Shown here: piece after piece, positions 47,377 to 56,667 of the stretch
Layout: each line of letters opens with the position of its first letter
Numbering within the stretch: position 1 is the stretch's first letter
Assembly: GCF_023715105.1 (NCBI RefSeq)
Contig: NZ_JAMBNO010000017.1
Location: 39,593-103,592 of the forward strand
Origin: Hydrogenophaga intermedia
Lineage (GTDB): Bacteria; Pseudomonadota; Gammaproteobacteria; Burkholderiales; Burkholderiaceae_C
Direction of reading: 5' to 3'
DNA length: 64,000 bases
Program-made: the position numbers and the translations under genes
Notes under the pieces: model-generated
The model's input: the letters and a program-made list of their open reading frames with translations, nothing else
Told to the model about the DNA's origin: nothing
The model's database searches: none

Positions 47377-48408
47377 ATGAGCACCACCCCCCTGTCCTAC
47401 AAAGACGCCGGCGTCGACATCGATGCCGGCGATGCCCTGGTCGAGCGCATCAAGCCGCTGGCGAAAAAAACCATGCGCGAGGGCGTGCTGGCCGGCATCG
47501 GCGGCTTCGGTGCGCTGTTCGAGGTGCCCAAGCGTTACCGGGAACCGGTGCTGGTGAGCGGCACCGACGGCGTGGGCACCAAGCTCAAGCTGGCCTTTGA
47601 ATGGAACATGCACGACACGGTGGGCATCGACCTGGTGGCCATGAGCGTGAACGATGTGTTGGTGCAGGGCGCCGAGCCGCTGTTCTTCCTCGACTACTTC
47701 GCCTGCGGCAAGCTCGATGTCGACACCGCGGCAGCGGTGGTCGGCGGTATCGCCAAGGGCTGCGAACTCTCGGGCTGCGCGCTCATCGGCGGCGAGACGG
47801 CCGAAATGCCTGGCATGTACCCCGCGGGCGAGTACGACCTGGCGGGCTTTTGCGTTGGCGCGGTCGAGAAATCGAAGATCCTCACCGGCCGCAACGTGGC
47901 CGAGGGCGACGTGGTGCTGGGGCTGGCGTCGCACGGGGTGCACTCCAATGGCTTCTCGCTGGTGCGCAAGTGCATCGAGCGAGCCGGCGCGAACCTGCCC
48001 GCCACGCTCGACGGTCTGCCGTTTCGCGAGGCGGTCATGAAGCCAACGCGCCTGTACGTCAAGAACGTGCTGGCTGCCCTGCAGGAACACCCGATCAAGG
48101 CCCTGGCCCACATCACCGGCGGTGGCCTGCTGGAGAACATCCCGCGCGTGCTGCCCGACGCGCTGGCCGCGCACCTGGTCAAGGGTAGCTGGCCTCAGAC
48201 CGAGTTGTTTGCATGGCTGCAAAAGACCGCGGGCATCGACGACATCGAGATGAACCGCACCTTCAACAACGGCATCGGCATGGTGGTGGTGATCGCCGCC
48301 GACCAGGCCGAGGCCTGCGCCGCCACGCTGCGCAGCCTGGGCGAGACGGTCTACACCATCGGTCGCATCGCGCCGCGCGACGCGGGTGCCGCGGTGGTTG
48401 TCGGCTGA
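47377..48408 (+). CDS. purM: phosphoribosylformylglycinamidine cyclo-ligase
   Basis: AIR synthetase of 343 aa, fifth step of purine synthesis: formylglycinamidine ribonucleotide plus ATP gives AIR. Conserved PurM features: [20 protein letters not shown] at the start, [33 protein letters not shown] and [11 protein letters not shown]. Complete, ending [10 protein letters not shown]. It converges with the NAD-binding gene, leaving only 6 bases. Confidence 0.97.
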   Translation: MSTTPLSYKDAGVDIDAGDALVERIKPLAKKTMREGVLAGIGGFGALFEVPKRYREPVLVSGTDGVGTKLKLAFEWNMHDTVGIDLVAMSVNDVLVQGAEPLFFLDYFACGKLDVDTAAAVVGGIAKGCELSGCALIGGETAEMPGMYPAGEYDLAGFCVGAVEKSKILTGRNVAEGDVVLGLASHGVHSNGFSLVRKCIERAGANLPATLDGLPFREAVMKPTRLYVKNVLAALQEHPIKALAHITGGGLLENIPRVLPDALAAHLVKGSWPQTELFAWLQKTAGIDDIEMNRTFNNGIGMVVVIAADQAEACAATLRSLGETVYTIGRIAPRDAGAAVVVG

Positions 48409-48414
48409 GCGCCC

Positions 48415-49047
48415 TCAGGCGATGTCCTCGGACATCACCACCCGCACGCCGGGTGTGGCAACGAGCGCGGCCTCCAGCAACGTGCGGGCAATGGCCTCCG
48501 CGGGTACCACGCGCCAGCGCGCCGGCAACAACGGCCGCAAGGCCTGGGTCAGCCCGATCGACAAACGCTCCAGCGGCCGCTGCTCCAGGCGATCACCGCC
48601 AATGAGCCCGGGCCGCACCAGCGTCAGCGAGGGATAACCCAGCGCCAGCAGGTCACGCTCGACCTCGCCCTTGGTGCGTGAATAAAACACGCGCGAGCGA
48701 AGGTCGGCGCCGAGCGCCGAGTTGAAGGCGAAGGCCTGTGCCCCCTGGCGCAGCGCGCATTGCGCCACGCGCAGCGGCAGGTCGTGGTCGACACGGTAGA
48801 AGGCCTCGCGCGAGCCGGCGGCCTTCATGGTTGTGCCGATGGTGCATACCACGGCATTGACCGCCCACCACTCGGCCTGCTCGGGCAGGCGCTCGAAATC
48901 CACCACCGGGTTCAGCAGCTTCGGGTGGCTGGGCAGCGCGCGCCGCGTGGGCGCCACCACGCGCGCAACCTGCGGGTGGGCCAGCGCCTGGCGCAACGCA
49001 TGACTGCCCACGAGGCCGGTGGCACCGGCCACCATGACGGTCTTCAT
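48415..49047 (-). CDS. NAD(P)-binding epimerase-like oxidoreductase
   Basis: Atypical short-chain dehydrogenase of 210 aa: Rossmann motif AGATGLVGSHAL (about 7-18), CTIGTTMKAAGS and the YSRTKGEVERDL helix with Tyr and Lys. It belongs with the HTATIP2/NmrA-like oxidoreductases; substrate unknown. The ATG overlaps the stop of the peptidase gene by 4 bases, so it is the last gene of the PA2779-PA2778 operon. Confidence 0.88.
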   Translation of the reverse strand: MKTVMVAGATGLVGSHALRQALAHPQVARVVAPTRRALPSHPKLLNPVVDFERLPEQAEWWAVNAVVCTIGTTMKAAGSREAFYRVDHDLPLRVAQCALRQGAQAFAFNSALGADLRSRVFYSRTKGEVERDLLALGYPSLTLVRPGLIGGDRLEQRPLERLSIGLTQALRPLLPARWRVVPAEAIARTLLEAALVATPGVRVVMSEDIA

Positions 49048-50012
49048 CGCGGGTCTCCCGGTGTCTGGGTGGCACGCCACGTGGCCTGGTAGGCGGCCAG
49101 GCGCGGCCCGCCCAGGGCAACAGCTCGCTCCGCGGCCGCGCGCGCACCGGGCGCGTCGCCACGTTGCAGACGCAGCCAGGCCAGGTTGTTCCAGGCGTCG
49201 GCGAAGTCGGGCTGCAGCTCGGTAGCGGCCTCGAAAGCGCGGCGGGCATCGTCGCTTGCGCCCAGCGCGTGAGCGGTGTTGCCGGCACCGAAGTGCAGCA
49301 GCGCCACCTGCGGCCAGCGCCGCAGACCGGCCTGGTAGGCGGTGTGCGCGGCCTGCACGTCCAGGCGTTCCAGCGGTGCCACGGCCGCCGCCCAGCGCGC
49401 GCCGTCGGCGGTGGCTGGCGGGGCGTCGGGCGCCGCCACACGCACAGCCCAATGTTGCGAACGCGCCCAGGTGCGTTCGAAAGTGGACAGCGGCAGGCGC
49501 AAGCGCTCCGTGGTGCCGGAGTGCAGCTCGATCTCGCCCGCGGGCCAGTCGTAGCCCACCGCCACCGCGTAGTGCCACTGGGGTGCCATGGGCAGCGACA
49601 GGTTCTGCAGCACCAGCACGGGCGCGCCACTGGCCAGCTCGCGCAGCAAGGCCTTCAGGCTGGGTTCGATGACATACGGCACCAGACCGTTGCGCCGTGC
49701 CGCGGCCAGCATTTCGGCCTGCAAGGCGCCCTGGCGCCCGGGCAGGTATACCTGCGGCGTGAGCTGCTCGGGTGTGACCGTCCGCCCGGCCGCCTGCGCC
49801 ACCATGGCCAGCGTGGTGGGTCCGCACAGCGTGTCGCCCGGCTGTGCAAAGAACGGCACGCGCTCGACCTGCGCTCGCGCAGGCAGGCCCGCCACGCCCT
49901 GCGCCTGCAGCGCCGCCAGCTGCGGCGGCGCTGCGCACCCGGCCAGCAGGAGCGCAGAAAGCACAACCCCCGCCAGGGCGGGGGTTGTGGGGCGCAGCAA
50001 GCGCAGCGTCAT
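49044..50012 (-). CDS. PA2778-family cysteine peptidase lipoprotein with TPR
   Basis: Lipoprotein of 322 aa. Lipobox LLAGC gives the lipidated Cys near residue 26. Residues about 50-190 are a C39-like papain fold: Cys in PGDTLCGPTTLAMVAQ, His in QWHYAVAVGYD. C-terminal residues about 200-320 are tetratricopeptide repeats (GAGNTAHALGASDDARRAF). Typical for PA2778. It overlaps PA2779 by ATGA and sits before an NAD-binding gene. Target unknown. Confidence 0.9.
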   Translation of the reverse strand: MTLRLLRPTTPALAGVVLSALLLAGCAAPPQLAALQAQGVAGLPARAQVERVPFFAQPGDTLCGPTTLAMVAQAAGRTVTPEQLTPQVYLPGRQGALQAEMLAAARRNGLVPYVIEPSLKALLRELASGAPVLVLQNLSLPMAPQWHYAVAVGYDWPAGEIELHSGTTERLRLPLSTFERTWARSQHWAVRVAAPDAPPATADGARWAAAVAPLERLDVQAAHTAYQAGLRRWPQVALLHFGAGNTAHALGASDDARRAFEAATELQPDFADAWNNLAWLRLQRGDAPGARAAAERAVALGGPRLAAYQATWRATQTPGDPR

Positions 50013-50401
50013 TGGATGGAACGGGTGAACGGGAAGACCTTGGTGAACCCGAGGATGTCGGTGATGAGCAGGATCACGAAGATGGTGAACAGCGCGCCCA
50101 CGATGCCGGCGCCGGCGGGGGCGCTGTCCACGCGGTCGGCCAGCGCCGCCACCTCGGCGTCGGACATGGCCCGCACGCGCTCGATGGCTTCGGCCGCGCT
50201 CACACCTTGCTGCGTGAGGGCCTGGCGCACGTCGTCGCGAGCGAGGAATTCGCTGACCTTGTTGCGATCGGCTTCACCCGCCGCGGTGACGAGCGCCTGC
50301 TCGGTGCTGACAAGACCGGCCTGCGCCGACAGTGGCAGGGCCCCGAGCGTCATGGCAGGAATCAGCAAGGTGGCCACGGTACGTTGAAGGAAGTTGCGCA
50401 T
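50009..50401 (-). CDS. PA2779-family protein
   Basis: Exported or membrane protein of 130 aa. Signal-like N-terminus (LLIPAMTLGALPLSAQA), a helical centre with EFLARDDVRQALTQQGVS, and a C-terminal helix IVGALFTIFVILLITDILG followed by FTKVFPFTRSIQ. Matches PA2779, found always beside PA2778-type peptidases; possible membrane substrate or partner (inference). Confidence 0.9.
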   Translation of the reverse strand: MRNFLQRTVATLLIPAMTLGALPLSAQAGLVSTEQALVTAAGEADRNKVSEFLARDDVRQALTQQGVSAAEAIERVRAMSDAEVAALADRVDSAPAGAGIVGALFTIFVILLITDILGFTKVFPFTRSIQ

Positions 50402-50526
50402 GTTGTTGCTTCTGTGGGGTTGGACGAACCTTGGAATGTTCGCCGGGACGCATACCCGGCGTCAACCCGGCTTACAAGCCGATACGCGGCAACGTCCGCA
50501 ACAGGCGACGATGGGTGGGCCGCGGC

Positions 50527-51384
50527 TCAGTTGGGTGCACGGCGCAATTCCTGCAGCCGCTGCTCGATGGCGGCGCGCTCCAGTGCGTCGTCGGTGTGCT
50601 CTACGAAGGTTTCCAGGTCCTCCACCGCCCGGCGGACATCGCCGAGTTCGGCCCAGGCCAGACCGCGGTCGCGGTACTCTGCCCAGGCCTCAGGCTGCAG
50701 CACGATGAGCCGGTCCTGCACCGACACGAGCCGCAGCCAGTCCTCCTGGGTGCGGTGGATCTCCTTCAGGTTGCGCAGCATGCGCGCCAGAATCTCGCGC
50801 GGCGACGCCGCTTGCAGATACAGGCCCACCGGCACGTCGAAATCGTCGACCAGGCCATTGCGGCGCTTGTAGGGCTCCAGCCGCTCCGAGAGGTCTTCCC
50901 GGCTGAGCGACTGGCCCGTGAACGGGTCGATCACCACCTGCCCGTTGGGCAGGTTGATCTTGATCATGAAGTGCCCGGGGAAATTGACGCCACGCGCCTT
51001 GAGCCCCAGGCCCTGGGCGAGTTCGAGCCACAGCACCGCGAGCGAGATGGGGATGCCCCGACGCGTGCGCAACACCGCGTTGAGGTAGCTGTTGTCGGGG
51101 TCGTAGTAGTTGTTGACGTTGCCGCCGAACCCCATGTCGCGGAAGAAGAACTGGTTGAGAACGCGCAGGCGCTGCAGCGCGCCGGCATCCTCGGGGCAGC
51201 GGCGTTTGACGCGCGCAAGCATCTGGTCGACGTCACCCAGTACCTGCTGCACGTCCAGGTCGGGGTATTCGTCCTGGGCGATGGAAGCGGCAGCCTCGAA
51301 CAAGGGCAGCGCATCGTCGTCGCGCACGAGGGACGCGAAATAGCCCAGAGGCGTGGGCGCGCTGATGTCGAGGGAGAAATCCAT
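50527..51384 (-). CDS. SirB1-family transglutaminase-like protein with TPR
   Basis: Cytoplasmic protein of 285 aa. The N-terminal half has the SirB1 transglutaminase-like fold (NNYYDPDNSYLNAVLRTRRGIPISLAVL, GLKARGVNFPGHFMIK); the C-terminal half has tetratricopeptide repeats (EYRDRGLAWAELGDVRRAVEDLE). Function unknown; common beside murJ in Betaproteobacteria. ATG 51384 (MDFSLDI) is preferred to 51402. Confidence 0.9.
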   Translation of the reverse strand: MDFSLDISAPTPLGYFASLVRDDDALPLFEAAASIAQDEYPDLDVQQVLGDVDQMLARVKRRCPEDAGALQRLRVLNQFFFRDMGFGGNVNNYYDPDNSYLNAVLRTRRGIPISLAVLWLELAQGLGLKARGVNFPGHFMIKINLPNGQVVIDPFTGQSLSREDLSERLEPYKRRNGLVDDFDVPVGLYLQAASPREILARMLRNLKEIHRTQEDWLRLVSVQDRLIVLQPEAWAEYRDRGLAWAELGDVRRAVEDLETFVEHTDDALERAAIEQRLQELRRAPN

Positions 51385-51415
51385 GGAATCCCGTCGCCGC
51401 AACGGCGCGGCGAAT

Positions 51416-52981
51416 CTATTGTCGGACGAACTGGCGCAACTTCAAACCGGCCAGCACCAGGGTGCCGAAGTACAGCGCCGCCGCACCCACCACGCACAGC
51501 GCGAGCAAGCCCACACGGGTGAGCGCCGTGGCCTGCAGATCGATCCATGCCATGTGGGAGGCCGCCCAGGTGAGAAACACCGCCAGCAGCGCGCTGGCCG
51601 CCAGCACCTGCAGACCGAACACCGCCCAGCCGGGCGACGGCTTGTAGGCGCCTCGGCGGCGCAGGCCCACCAGCAGGAACAGCGCGTTGACCAGTGCCCC
51701 GAGCCCGATCGCCAGCGCCAGCCCGGCGTGCGCCAGGTAAGGCACCAGCACGAGGTTGAGCAGCTGGGTGAGCACCAGCACGCCGATGGCGATCTTCACC
51801 GGCGTGCGGATGTCTTGGCGCGCGTAGAAGCCCGGTGCCAGCACCTTGATGGCGATCAGGCCGATCAGTCCGGCGCCATAGCCCATGAGCGCCAGGGCCG
51901 TCTGCTGCACGTCGGCGGCGCCGAAGCGCCCGTAGTGGTAGAGGACGGCCACCAGCGGCTGGGCGAAGGTGAGCAGGGCCACCGCACAGGGCACGGCCAG
52001 CAGCACCACCAGGCGCAGGCCCCAGTCAAGCAGCGCGCTATAGCGCTCGTTGTCGTCTGCCGCCTGCGCCGCGGCCAGTTGAGGCAGCAGCACCACGCCC
52101 AGCGCCACGCCGAGCAAGGCTGTCGGGAACTCCATCAGACGATCGGCGTAGGTCAGCCAGCTCACGCTGCCCACCGTCAGATGCGAGGCAATCTGCGTGT
52201 TGATGAGCAGGGACAACTGCGCAACGCTCACCCCGAGCAGGGCTGGCAGCATGAGCGTGGTGACCCGCCGGGTGCCCGGGTGCGCCCAGGCCGCCCTTAC
52301 CGCCGACCAGCGCAGGCCGATACGCGGTAGCAGGCCGATGCGCCGCAACGCGGGAATCTGCACCGCGAGTTGCAACACACCGCCCAGCAGCACACCGCCG
52401 GCTATGGCGTAGATGGGCGGGATGCCCAGGGAGCCGAACCACGGTGCGCCCAGCCAGGCAGCGGCGATCATGGCCACGTTCAGCAGAACGGGCGTGGCAG
52501 CCGGCACGGCAAACCGCCGCCAGGTGTTGAGCACGCCCGCCGCGAGTGCCACGAAGGACATGAAGGCGATGTAGGGAAACATCCAGCGCGTCATGACGAC
52601 CGCGGCATCGAATCCGTCTGGCGACTGCTTCAGGCCGGCGGCCATGGCATAGACCAGCACCGGGGCCCCGACCACGCCCAGCACGCTCGTGACCAGCAAC
52701 GCCCAGGCGAGCACCGTGGCGATCTGGTTCACCAGTTCGCGCGTGGCCTCATCCCCCTCCTTTTCGCGGGTGGCGGCCAGCACCGGCACGAACGCCTGGC
52801 TGAACGCGCCCTCGGCAAACAGCCGGCGCAGCAGGTTCGGGATGCGAAAGGCGACGTTGAAGGCGTCGGTCAGGGCGCTGGCACCGAAGGTGGCAGCCAT
52901 CAGCAGCTCGCGCACCAACCCGGTGATGCGCGAGGCCAGGGTCAGCAGCGAAACCAGGGAGGCGGACTTGAAGAGCGACAC
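51416..52981 (-). CDS. murJ: lipid II flippase MurJ
   Basis: Inner-membrane protein of 521 aa with 14 predicted helices (MVF/MATE fold). It flips lipid II to the periplasm for peptidoglycan synthesis. The start [23 protein letters not shown] with the conserved Arg pair, and [20 protein letters not shown], are MurJ signatures. Overall length is normal. Divergent from rpsT. Confidence 0.96.
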   Translation of the reverse strand: MSLFKSASLVSLLTLASRITGLVRELLMAATFGASALTDAFNVAFRIPNLLRRLFAEGAFSQAFVPVLAATREKEGDEATRELVNQIATVLAWALLVTSVLGVVGAPVLVYAMAAGLKQSPDGFDAAVVMTRWMFPYIAFMSFVALAAGVLNTWRRFAVPAATPVLLNVAMIAAAWLGAPWFGSLGIPPIYAIAGGVLLGGVLQLAVQIPALRRIGLLPRIGLRWSAVRAAWAHPGTRRVTTLMLPALLGVSVAQLSLLINTQIASHLTVGSVSWLTYADRLMEFPTALLGVALGVVLLPQLAAAQAADDNERYSALLDWGLRLVVLLAVPCAVALLTFAQPLVAVLYHYGRFGAADVQQTALALMGYGAGLIGLIAIKVLAPGFYARQDIRTPVKIAIGVLVLTQLLNLVLVPYLAHAGLALAIGLGALVNALFLLVGLRRRGAYKPSPGWAVFGLQVLAASALLAVFLTWAASHMAWIDLQATALTRVGLLALCVVGAAALYFGTLVLAGLKLRQFVRQ

Positions 52982-53049
52982 GCCGCGCAGTGTAAGCGCG
53001 CCCTAACCGCCTTCCAGCGGGCCTCCGGGCCATTCCAGGGGCACCGGGC

Positions 53050-53055
53050 TATAAT
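53050..53055 (+). promoter_or_regulatory. -10 element of rpsT
   Basis: Exact TATAAT 47 bases before the rpsT ATG, giving a leader of about 40 nt with AAGGA. The -35 is poorly conserved. Confidence 0.6.
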
Positions 53056-53101
53056 CGCGGGCTTTGCTGGCAACATCCACAAACACCGAAGGAACACCAC
53101 C

Positions 53102-53398
53102 ATGGCCACCAAGCCGAAGAAAAAGAACCCTCGCCTGGCGTCCGGTCGCAAACGCGCCCGCCAGGACGTCAAACTCAACGCCGCCAATACGTCGCTGCGC
53201 TCGAAGTACCGCACCGCGGTGAAGAACGTCGAGAAGGCCGTCGTCGCCGGCGACAAAGCCAAGGCGACCGAACTGTTCGCCAAGATGCAAGCCGTGGTCG
53301 ACACCATCGCCGACAAGGGCATCTTCCACAAGAACAAGGCCGCTCGCGACAAGAGCCGCCTGTCCTCGAAGGTCAAGGCCCTGGCCATCGCGGCCTGA
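53102..53398 (+). CDS. rpsT: 30S ribosomal protein S20
   Basis: Basic ribosomal protein of 98 aa that binds 16S rRNA early in 30S assembly. The N-terminal [19 protein letters not shown] and the [16 protein letters not shown] and [18 protein letters not shown] helices are characteristic. SD AAGGA precedes ATG 53102. A strong terminator follows. Standard beta-proteobacterial place between murJ and DUF3579. Confidence 0.98.
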   Translation: MATKPKKKNPRLASGRKRARQDVKLNAANTSLRSKYRTAVKNVEKAVVAGDKAKATELFAKMQAVVDTIADKGIFHKNKAARDKSRLSSKVKALAIAA

Positions 53399-53470
53399 GC
53401 CACCACCCTCACCCGCCCGGGCCCTGATTCGGGGCCTGCCGTTTGAACAGGGTGCGCTGCCAGCAAAGCA

Positions 53471-53497
53471 AAAAAGCCGTCGCAAGACGGCTTTTTT
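53471..53497. terminator. bidirectional terminator after rpsT
   Basis: Stem AAAAAGCCGTC / GACGGCTTTTT with GCAA loop (53482-53485); a T-run follows on + and the A-run gives one on -. It serves rpsT and the DUF3579 gene. Confidence 0.95.
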
Positions 53498-53529
53498 GTT
53501 TCCGGGCGCCGGGTTTCGGGCTCCTCGGG

Positions 53530-53838
53530 CTATCGGTCGGGGAGCAGGCAGCCCTCGGCCACCTGCAGGTCGTTGTCGCGCGCGAAGTTCATGCAGAAAT
53601 CCCAGGCCATGGGCTCGGCCTCGCGCAAGTCGCTGTGCACCACCACGCATTTGATGCCGTTGATGAGGTTGGGCACGCACCAGGGGGAATAGCTGAGGTG
53701 GCTGCCCGGTTGGGCGCCGCCGGGGCGAAAGCCGCTCATCACGCCCGCCAGGCGCTCGGCCCAGTCGCTCGGGCGAAAGGTGCGTCCATCGCGGGTGATG
53801 CCCTGGATGAACACTTGCTTGGGCGGGGATGCGGCCAT
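53530..53838 (-). CDS. DUF3579 family protein
   Basis: Small protein of 102 aa of the beta-proteobacterial DUF3579 family. Recognisable segments: QVFIQGITRDGRTFRPSDWAERL, YSPWCVPN, and CVVVHSDLREAEPMAWDFCMNFA. Function unknown. It is next to rpsT and divergent from argD, as in other Burkholderiales. Confidence 0.92.
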   Translation of the reverse strand: MAASPPKQVFIQGITRDGRTFRPSDWAERLAGVMSGFRPGGAQPGSHLSYSPWCVPNLINGIKCVVVHSDLREAEPMAWDFCMNFARDNDLQVAEGCLLPDR

Positions 53839-53933
53839 CGGCTGGAGGGTGATCCGGTGGTTGCGGACTCAGGCAGGAAGCGGGCCACCGCGGGCACCGG
53901 GATCGCCGGGCGGGTGGCAGGACGAGAATTCTA

Positions 53934-53958
53934 TCTTATATAAGACTCGGGTATACCC
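53934..53958. promoter_or_regulatory. two palindromes between DUF3579 and argD
   Basis: TCTTATATAAGA (53934-53945), a perfect 12-bp palindrome, is followed by GGGTATACCC (53949-53958). Both lie about 100-120 bases upstream of the DUF3579 start and about 150-175 before argD. The first has the shape of a GntR- or similar family operator; regulator not identified. Confidence 0.5.
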
Positions 53959-54030
53959 TCGTACGATCCACACCGCGAGGCGGATCGCAGCGATGCCGCT
54001 TCGTCATCGGTCGCCCATGGGACGTGTGCC

Positions 54031-54036
54031 TACAAT
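54031..54036 (+). promoter_or_regulatory. candidate -10 of argD
   Basis: TACAAT about 75 bases before the argD ATG; the -35 is not clear, so this is a weak call. Confidence 0.35.
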
Positions 54037-54110
54037 CGCGCTTCAACGGCTCACCTGCCCTGCAGCGTTGAGCCGATTTCTTTTGACCGGCCTGCCCTCG
54101 GAGCCCCTGC

Positions 54111-55310
54111 ATGAACGCTGCGCTGAAACCCGTCGCCTCGCCCCACGTGATGAACACCTACGGTCGCCTGCCGATCGCGATGTCGCACGGCCGAGGCTGC
54201 CGCGTCTGGGACACCAACGGCAAGGAATACCTCGACGCACTCGCCGGCATCGCCGTCAACACCCTGGGCCACGGCCACCCCAAGCTGGTGCCCGCGTTGC
54301 AGGACCAGGTGGCGAAGATGATCCACTGCTGCAACTACTACCACGTGCCCGACCAGGAGCGCCTGGCCCAGATGCTGGCGGAGCGTTCGGGCCTGACCAA
54401 CGTGTTCTTCTGCAGCACCGGCCTGGAAGCCAACGAGGCCGCGCTCAAGCTGGCGCGCAAGTACGGGCACGACAAGGGTATCGAGCGCCCCGAGATCGTG
54501 GTCTACGAGAAGGCCTTCCACGGCCGCTCGATTGCCACCCTCTCGGCCACCGGCAACCCCAAGGTGCAGGCCGGCTTCGGCCCGTTGGTGGAGGGCTTCG
54601 TGCGCGTGCCCGCGAACGACATCGAGGCCCTCAAGAAGGCCACCGCCAACAACCCCAACGTGGTGGCCGTGTTCTTCGAAACCATCCAGGGCGAAGGCGG
54701 CATCAACCCGATGCGCGCGCAATACCTCAAGGACGTGCGCGCCTTGTGCGACGAGCGCGACTGGCTGCTCATGATCGACGAGGTGCAGTGCGGCATGGGC
54801 CGCACGGGCAAGTGGTTCGCGCACCAATGGGCCGGCATCGTGCCCGACGTGATGCCCCTGGCCAAGGGCCTGGGCTCGGGCGTGCCCATTGGCGCGGTGG
54901 TGGCCGGCCCCAAGGCGGCCAACATCTTCCAGCCCGGCAACCACGGCACCACCTTTGGCGGCAATCCGCTGGCCATGCGCGCCGGTGTCGAGACCATCCG
55001 CATCATGGAGGAGGACGGCCTGCTGGCCAACGCCGAGCGCGTCGGCTCGCACCTCAAGGCCGCCCTCGAGAAAGGCTGGGCCGGTGTGGCCGGTGTCAAG
55101 GAGATCCGCGGCCAGGGGCTGATGCTCGGTATCGAGCTTGATCGGCCCTGCGGCGTGATCACGCAGCGCGCGGCCGACGCCGGCCTGCTGCTGTCGGTGA
55201 CGGCCGACAACGTGATCCGTCTGGTGCCGCCGCTCATCATCACCACGGCCGACGCCGATGCCATCGCCGCCATTCTGGTGCCGCTGGTCAAGGCCTTCCT
55301 GGCGGAGTGA
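54111..55310 (+). CDS. argD: acetylornithine aminotransferase
   Basis: PLP-dependent class III aminotransferase of 399 aa that converts N-acetylglutamate semialdehyde to N-acetylornithine. Conserved parts: VWDTNGKEYLDALAGIAVNTLGHGHP, FFCSTGLEANEAALKLARK, the PLP-stabilising DEVQCGMGRTG, and the Schiff-base lysine in PLAKGLGSGVPIGA. Full length. Its stop overlaps the argF leader region. Confidence 0.95.
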   Translation: MNAALKPVASPHVMNTYGRLPIAMSHGRGCRVWDTNGKEYLDALAGIAVNTLGHGHPKLVPALQDQVAKMIHCCNYYHVPDQERLAQMLAERSGLTNVFFCSTGLEANEAALKLARKYGHDKGIERPEIVVYEKAFHGRSIATLSATGNPKVQAGFGPLVEGFVRVPANDIEALKKATANNPNVVAVFFETIQGEGGINPMRAQYLKDVRALCDERDWLLMIDEVQCGMGRTGKWFAHQWAGIVPDVMPLAKGLGSGVPIGAVVAGPKAANIFQPGNHGTTFGGNPLAMRAGVETIRIMEEDGLLANAERVGSHLKAALEKGWAGVAGVKEIRGQGLMLGIELDRPCGVITQRAADAGLLLSVTADNVIRLVPPLIITTADADAIAAILVPLVKAFLAE

Positions 55311-55318
55311 GCACGCCC

Positions 55319-56266
55319 ATGTCGATCCGCCACTACCTGCAGTTCAAGGACTTGAGTGCCGACGAGTACGCGCACCTGTTCGAGCGCGCGGCGTTCATCA
55401 AGCGCAAGTTCAAGGCTGTCGAGAAATACCAGCCCTTCGCCGACCCGGACCGCACGCTGGCGATGATCTTCGAGAAGGCCAGCACGCGCACCCGGGTGAG
55501 CTTCGAGGCCGGCATGTACCAGATGGGCGGCTCGGTGGTGCACCTCACCACCGGCGACAGCCAGCTTGGCCGCGCCGAACCCATCGAAGACAGCGCGCGC
55601 GTGATCAGCCGCATGGTCGATATCGTGATGATCCGCACCTTCGAGCAATCGAAGATCGAAGCCTTCGCCGCGCACTCGCGCGTGCCGGTGATCAACGGCC
55701 TCACGAACGAGTTCCACCCATGCCAGATCCTGGCCGACCTGTTCACACTGGTGGAGTACCGCCCCGCACCCAGCGGCAAACCGCTGGACGCGATCCGCGG
55801 CAAGGTGGTGGCCTGGGTGGGCGATGGCAACAACATGGCCAACACCTGGCTGCAGGCGGCCGAGCTGCTGGGCTTCACGGTGCACGTGAGCACGCCCGGT
55901 GGCTACGAGGTCGACCCGGTGCTGGCCGGCATCAGCGACCGCGGCTGCTACAAGGTCTTCAAGGACCCGCGTGAAGCCTGCCGGGGCGCCGACCTGGTGA
56001 CCACCGATGTCTGGACCAGCATGGGCTTCGAGGCCGAGAACGAGGTGCGCCGACAGGCCTTCGCTCAGTGGTGTGTGGACGAAGCCATGATGCGGCTTGC
56101 CAAACCCGACGCGCTGTTCATGCACTGCCTGCCCGCGCACCGCGGAGAGGAAGTGGCGGCCGAGGTCATCGATGGCCCGCAAAGCGTGGTCTGGGACGAG
56201 GCCGAGAACCGGATGCACGCGCAAAAGGCGCTGATGGAATACCTGCTCCTGGGACGCATCGGCTGA
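55319..56266 (+). CDS. argF: ornithine carbamoyltransferase
   Basis: Enzyme of 315 aa that makes citrulline from ornithine and carbamoyl phosphate. It has the carbamoyl-phosphate motif STRTRVSFE, HPCQILADLFT, the ornithine-binding VWTSMG and catalytic HCLPAHRGEEV. ATG 55319 (MSIRHYLQFKDL) matches homologues; a GTG at 55307 overlapping the argD stop (GTGA) would add four residues and couple translation. Confidence 0.96.
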   Translation: MSIRHYLQFKDLSADEYAHLFERAAFIKRKFKAVEKYQPFADPDRTLAMIFEKASTRTRVSFEAGMYQMGGSVVHLTTGDSQLGRAEPIEDSARVISRMVDIVMIRTFEQSKIEAFAAHSRVPVINGLTNEFHPCQILADLFTLVEYRPAPSGKPLDAIRGKVVAWVGDGNNMANTWLQAAELLGFTVHVSTPGGYEVDPVLAGISDRGCYKVFKDPREACRGADLVTTDVWTSMGFEAENEVRRQAFAQWCVDEAMMRLAKPDALFMHCLPAHRGEEVAAEVIDGPQSVVWDEAENRMHAQKALMEYLLLGRIG

Positions 56267-56270
56267 GACC

Positions 56271-56585
56271 ATGTCCGCTTGCACGGCCTGTGGCGCGTGC
56301 TGCGCCTGCTTTCGCGTGGACTTTGCGGTCCACGAAATGGAGGACATGGGCGGGCGCGTGCCCGGCGGGCTGGCGGTCGAGGTCAACGGCAGCACCATGC
56401 GCATGCGGGGCACCGACCACGTACCCGTGCGCTGCGCCGCGCTCACCGGCAAGATCGGTGAGCGGGTGAGCTGCGGCATCTACGAATGGCGCCCTTCGCC
56501 CTGCCACGAATTCGAGGAAGGCAGCGACGCCTGCGAGCGCGCGCGGGCCCGGCACGGTCTGCCGCCGCTTGCCACACCGGCCTGA
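56271..56585 (+). CDS. YkgJ family cysteine cluster protein
   Basis: Protein of 104 aa with a Cys cluster: SACTACGACCACFRV at the N-terminus, then CGIYEWRPSPCHEFEEGSDAC. The family (UPF0153) is presumed to bind zinc or an iron-sulfur cluster; role unknown. It starts 4 bases after argF, in the same operon. Confidence 0.9.
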   Translation: MSACTACGACCACFRVDFAVHEMEDMGGRVPGGLAVEVNGSTMRMRGTDHVPVRCAALTGKIGERVSCGIYEWRPSPCHEFEEGSDACERARARHGLPPLATPA

Positions 56586-56612
56586 TGCTTCAGACCTGAA
56601 GTTTTTGATCGG

Positions 56613-56644
56613 GTGTTGGCTTTAACCGACACCACGGGTATTTT
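56613..56644 (+). promoter_or_regulatory. kynBUA promoter and operator
   Basis: -35 TTGGCT (56616-56621), 17-base spacer, -10 TATTTT (56639-56644). An imperfect inverted repeat GTGTTGG-N6-CCGACAC (56613-56632, one mismatch) covers the -35. KynR-like Lrp regulators control such operons in relatives; no regulator gene is adjacent. Confidence 0.55.
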
Positions 56645-56667
56645 CACGGTGCTACCTTCGCCGCGCC

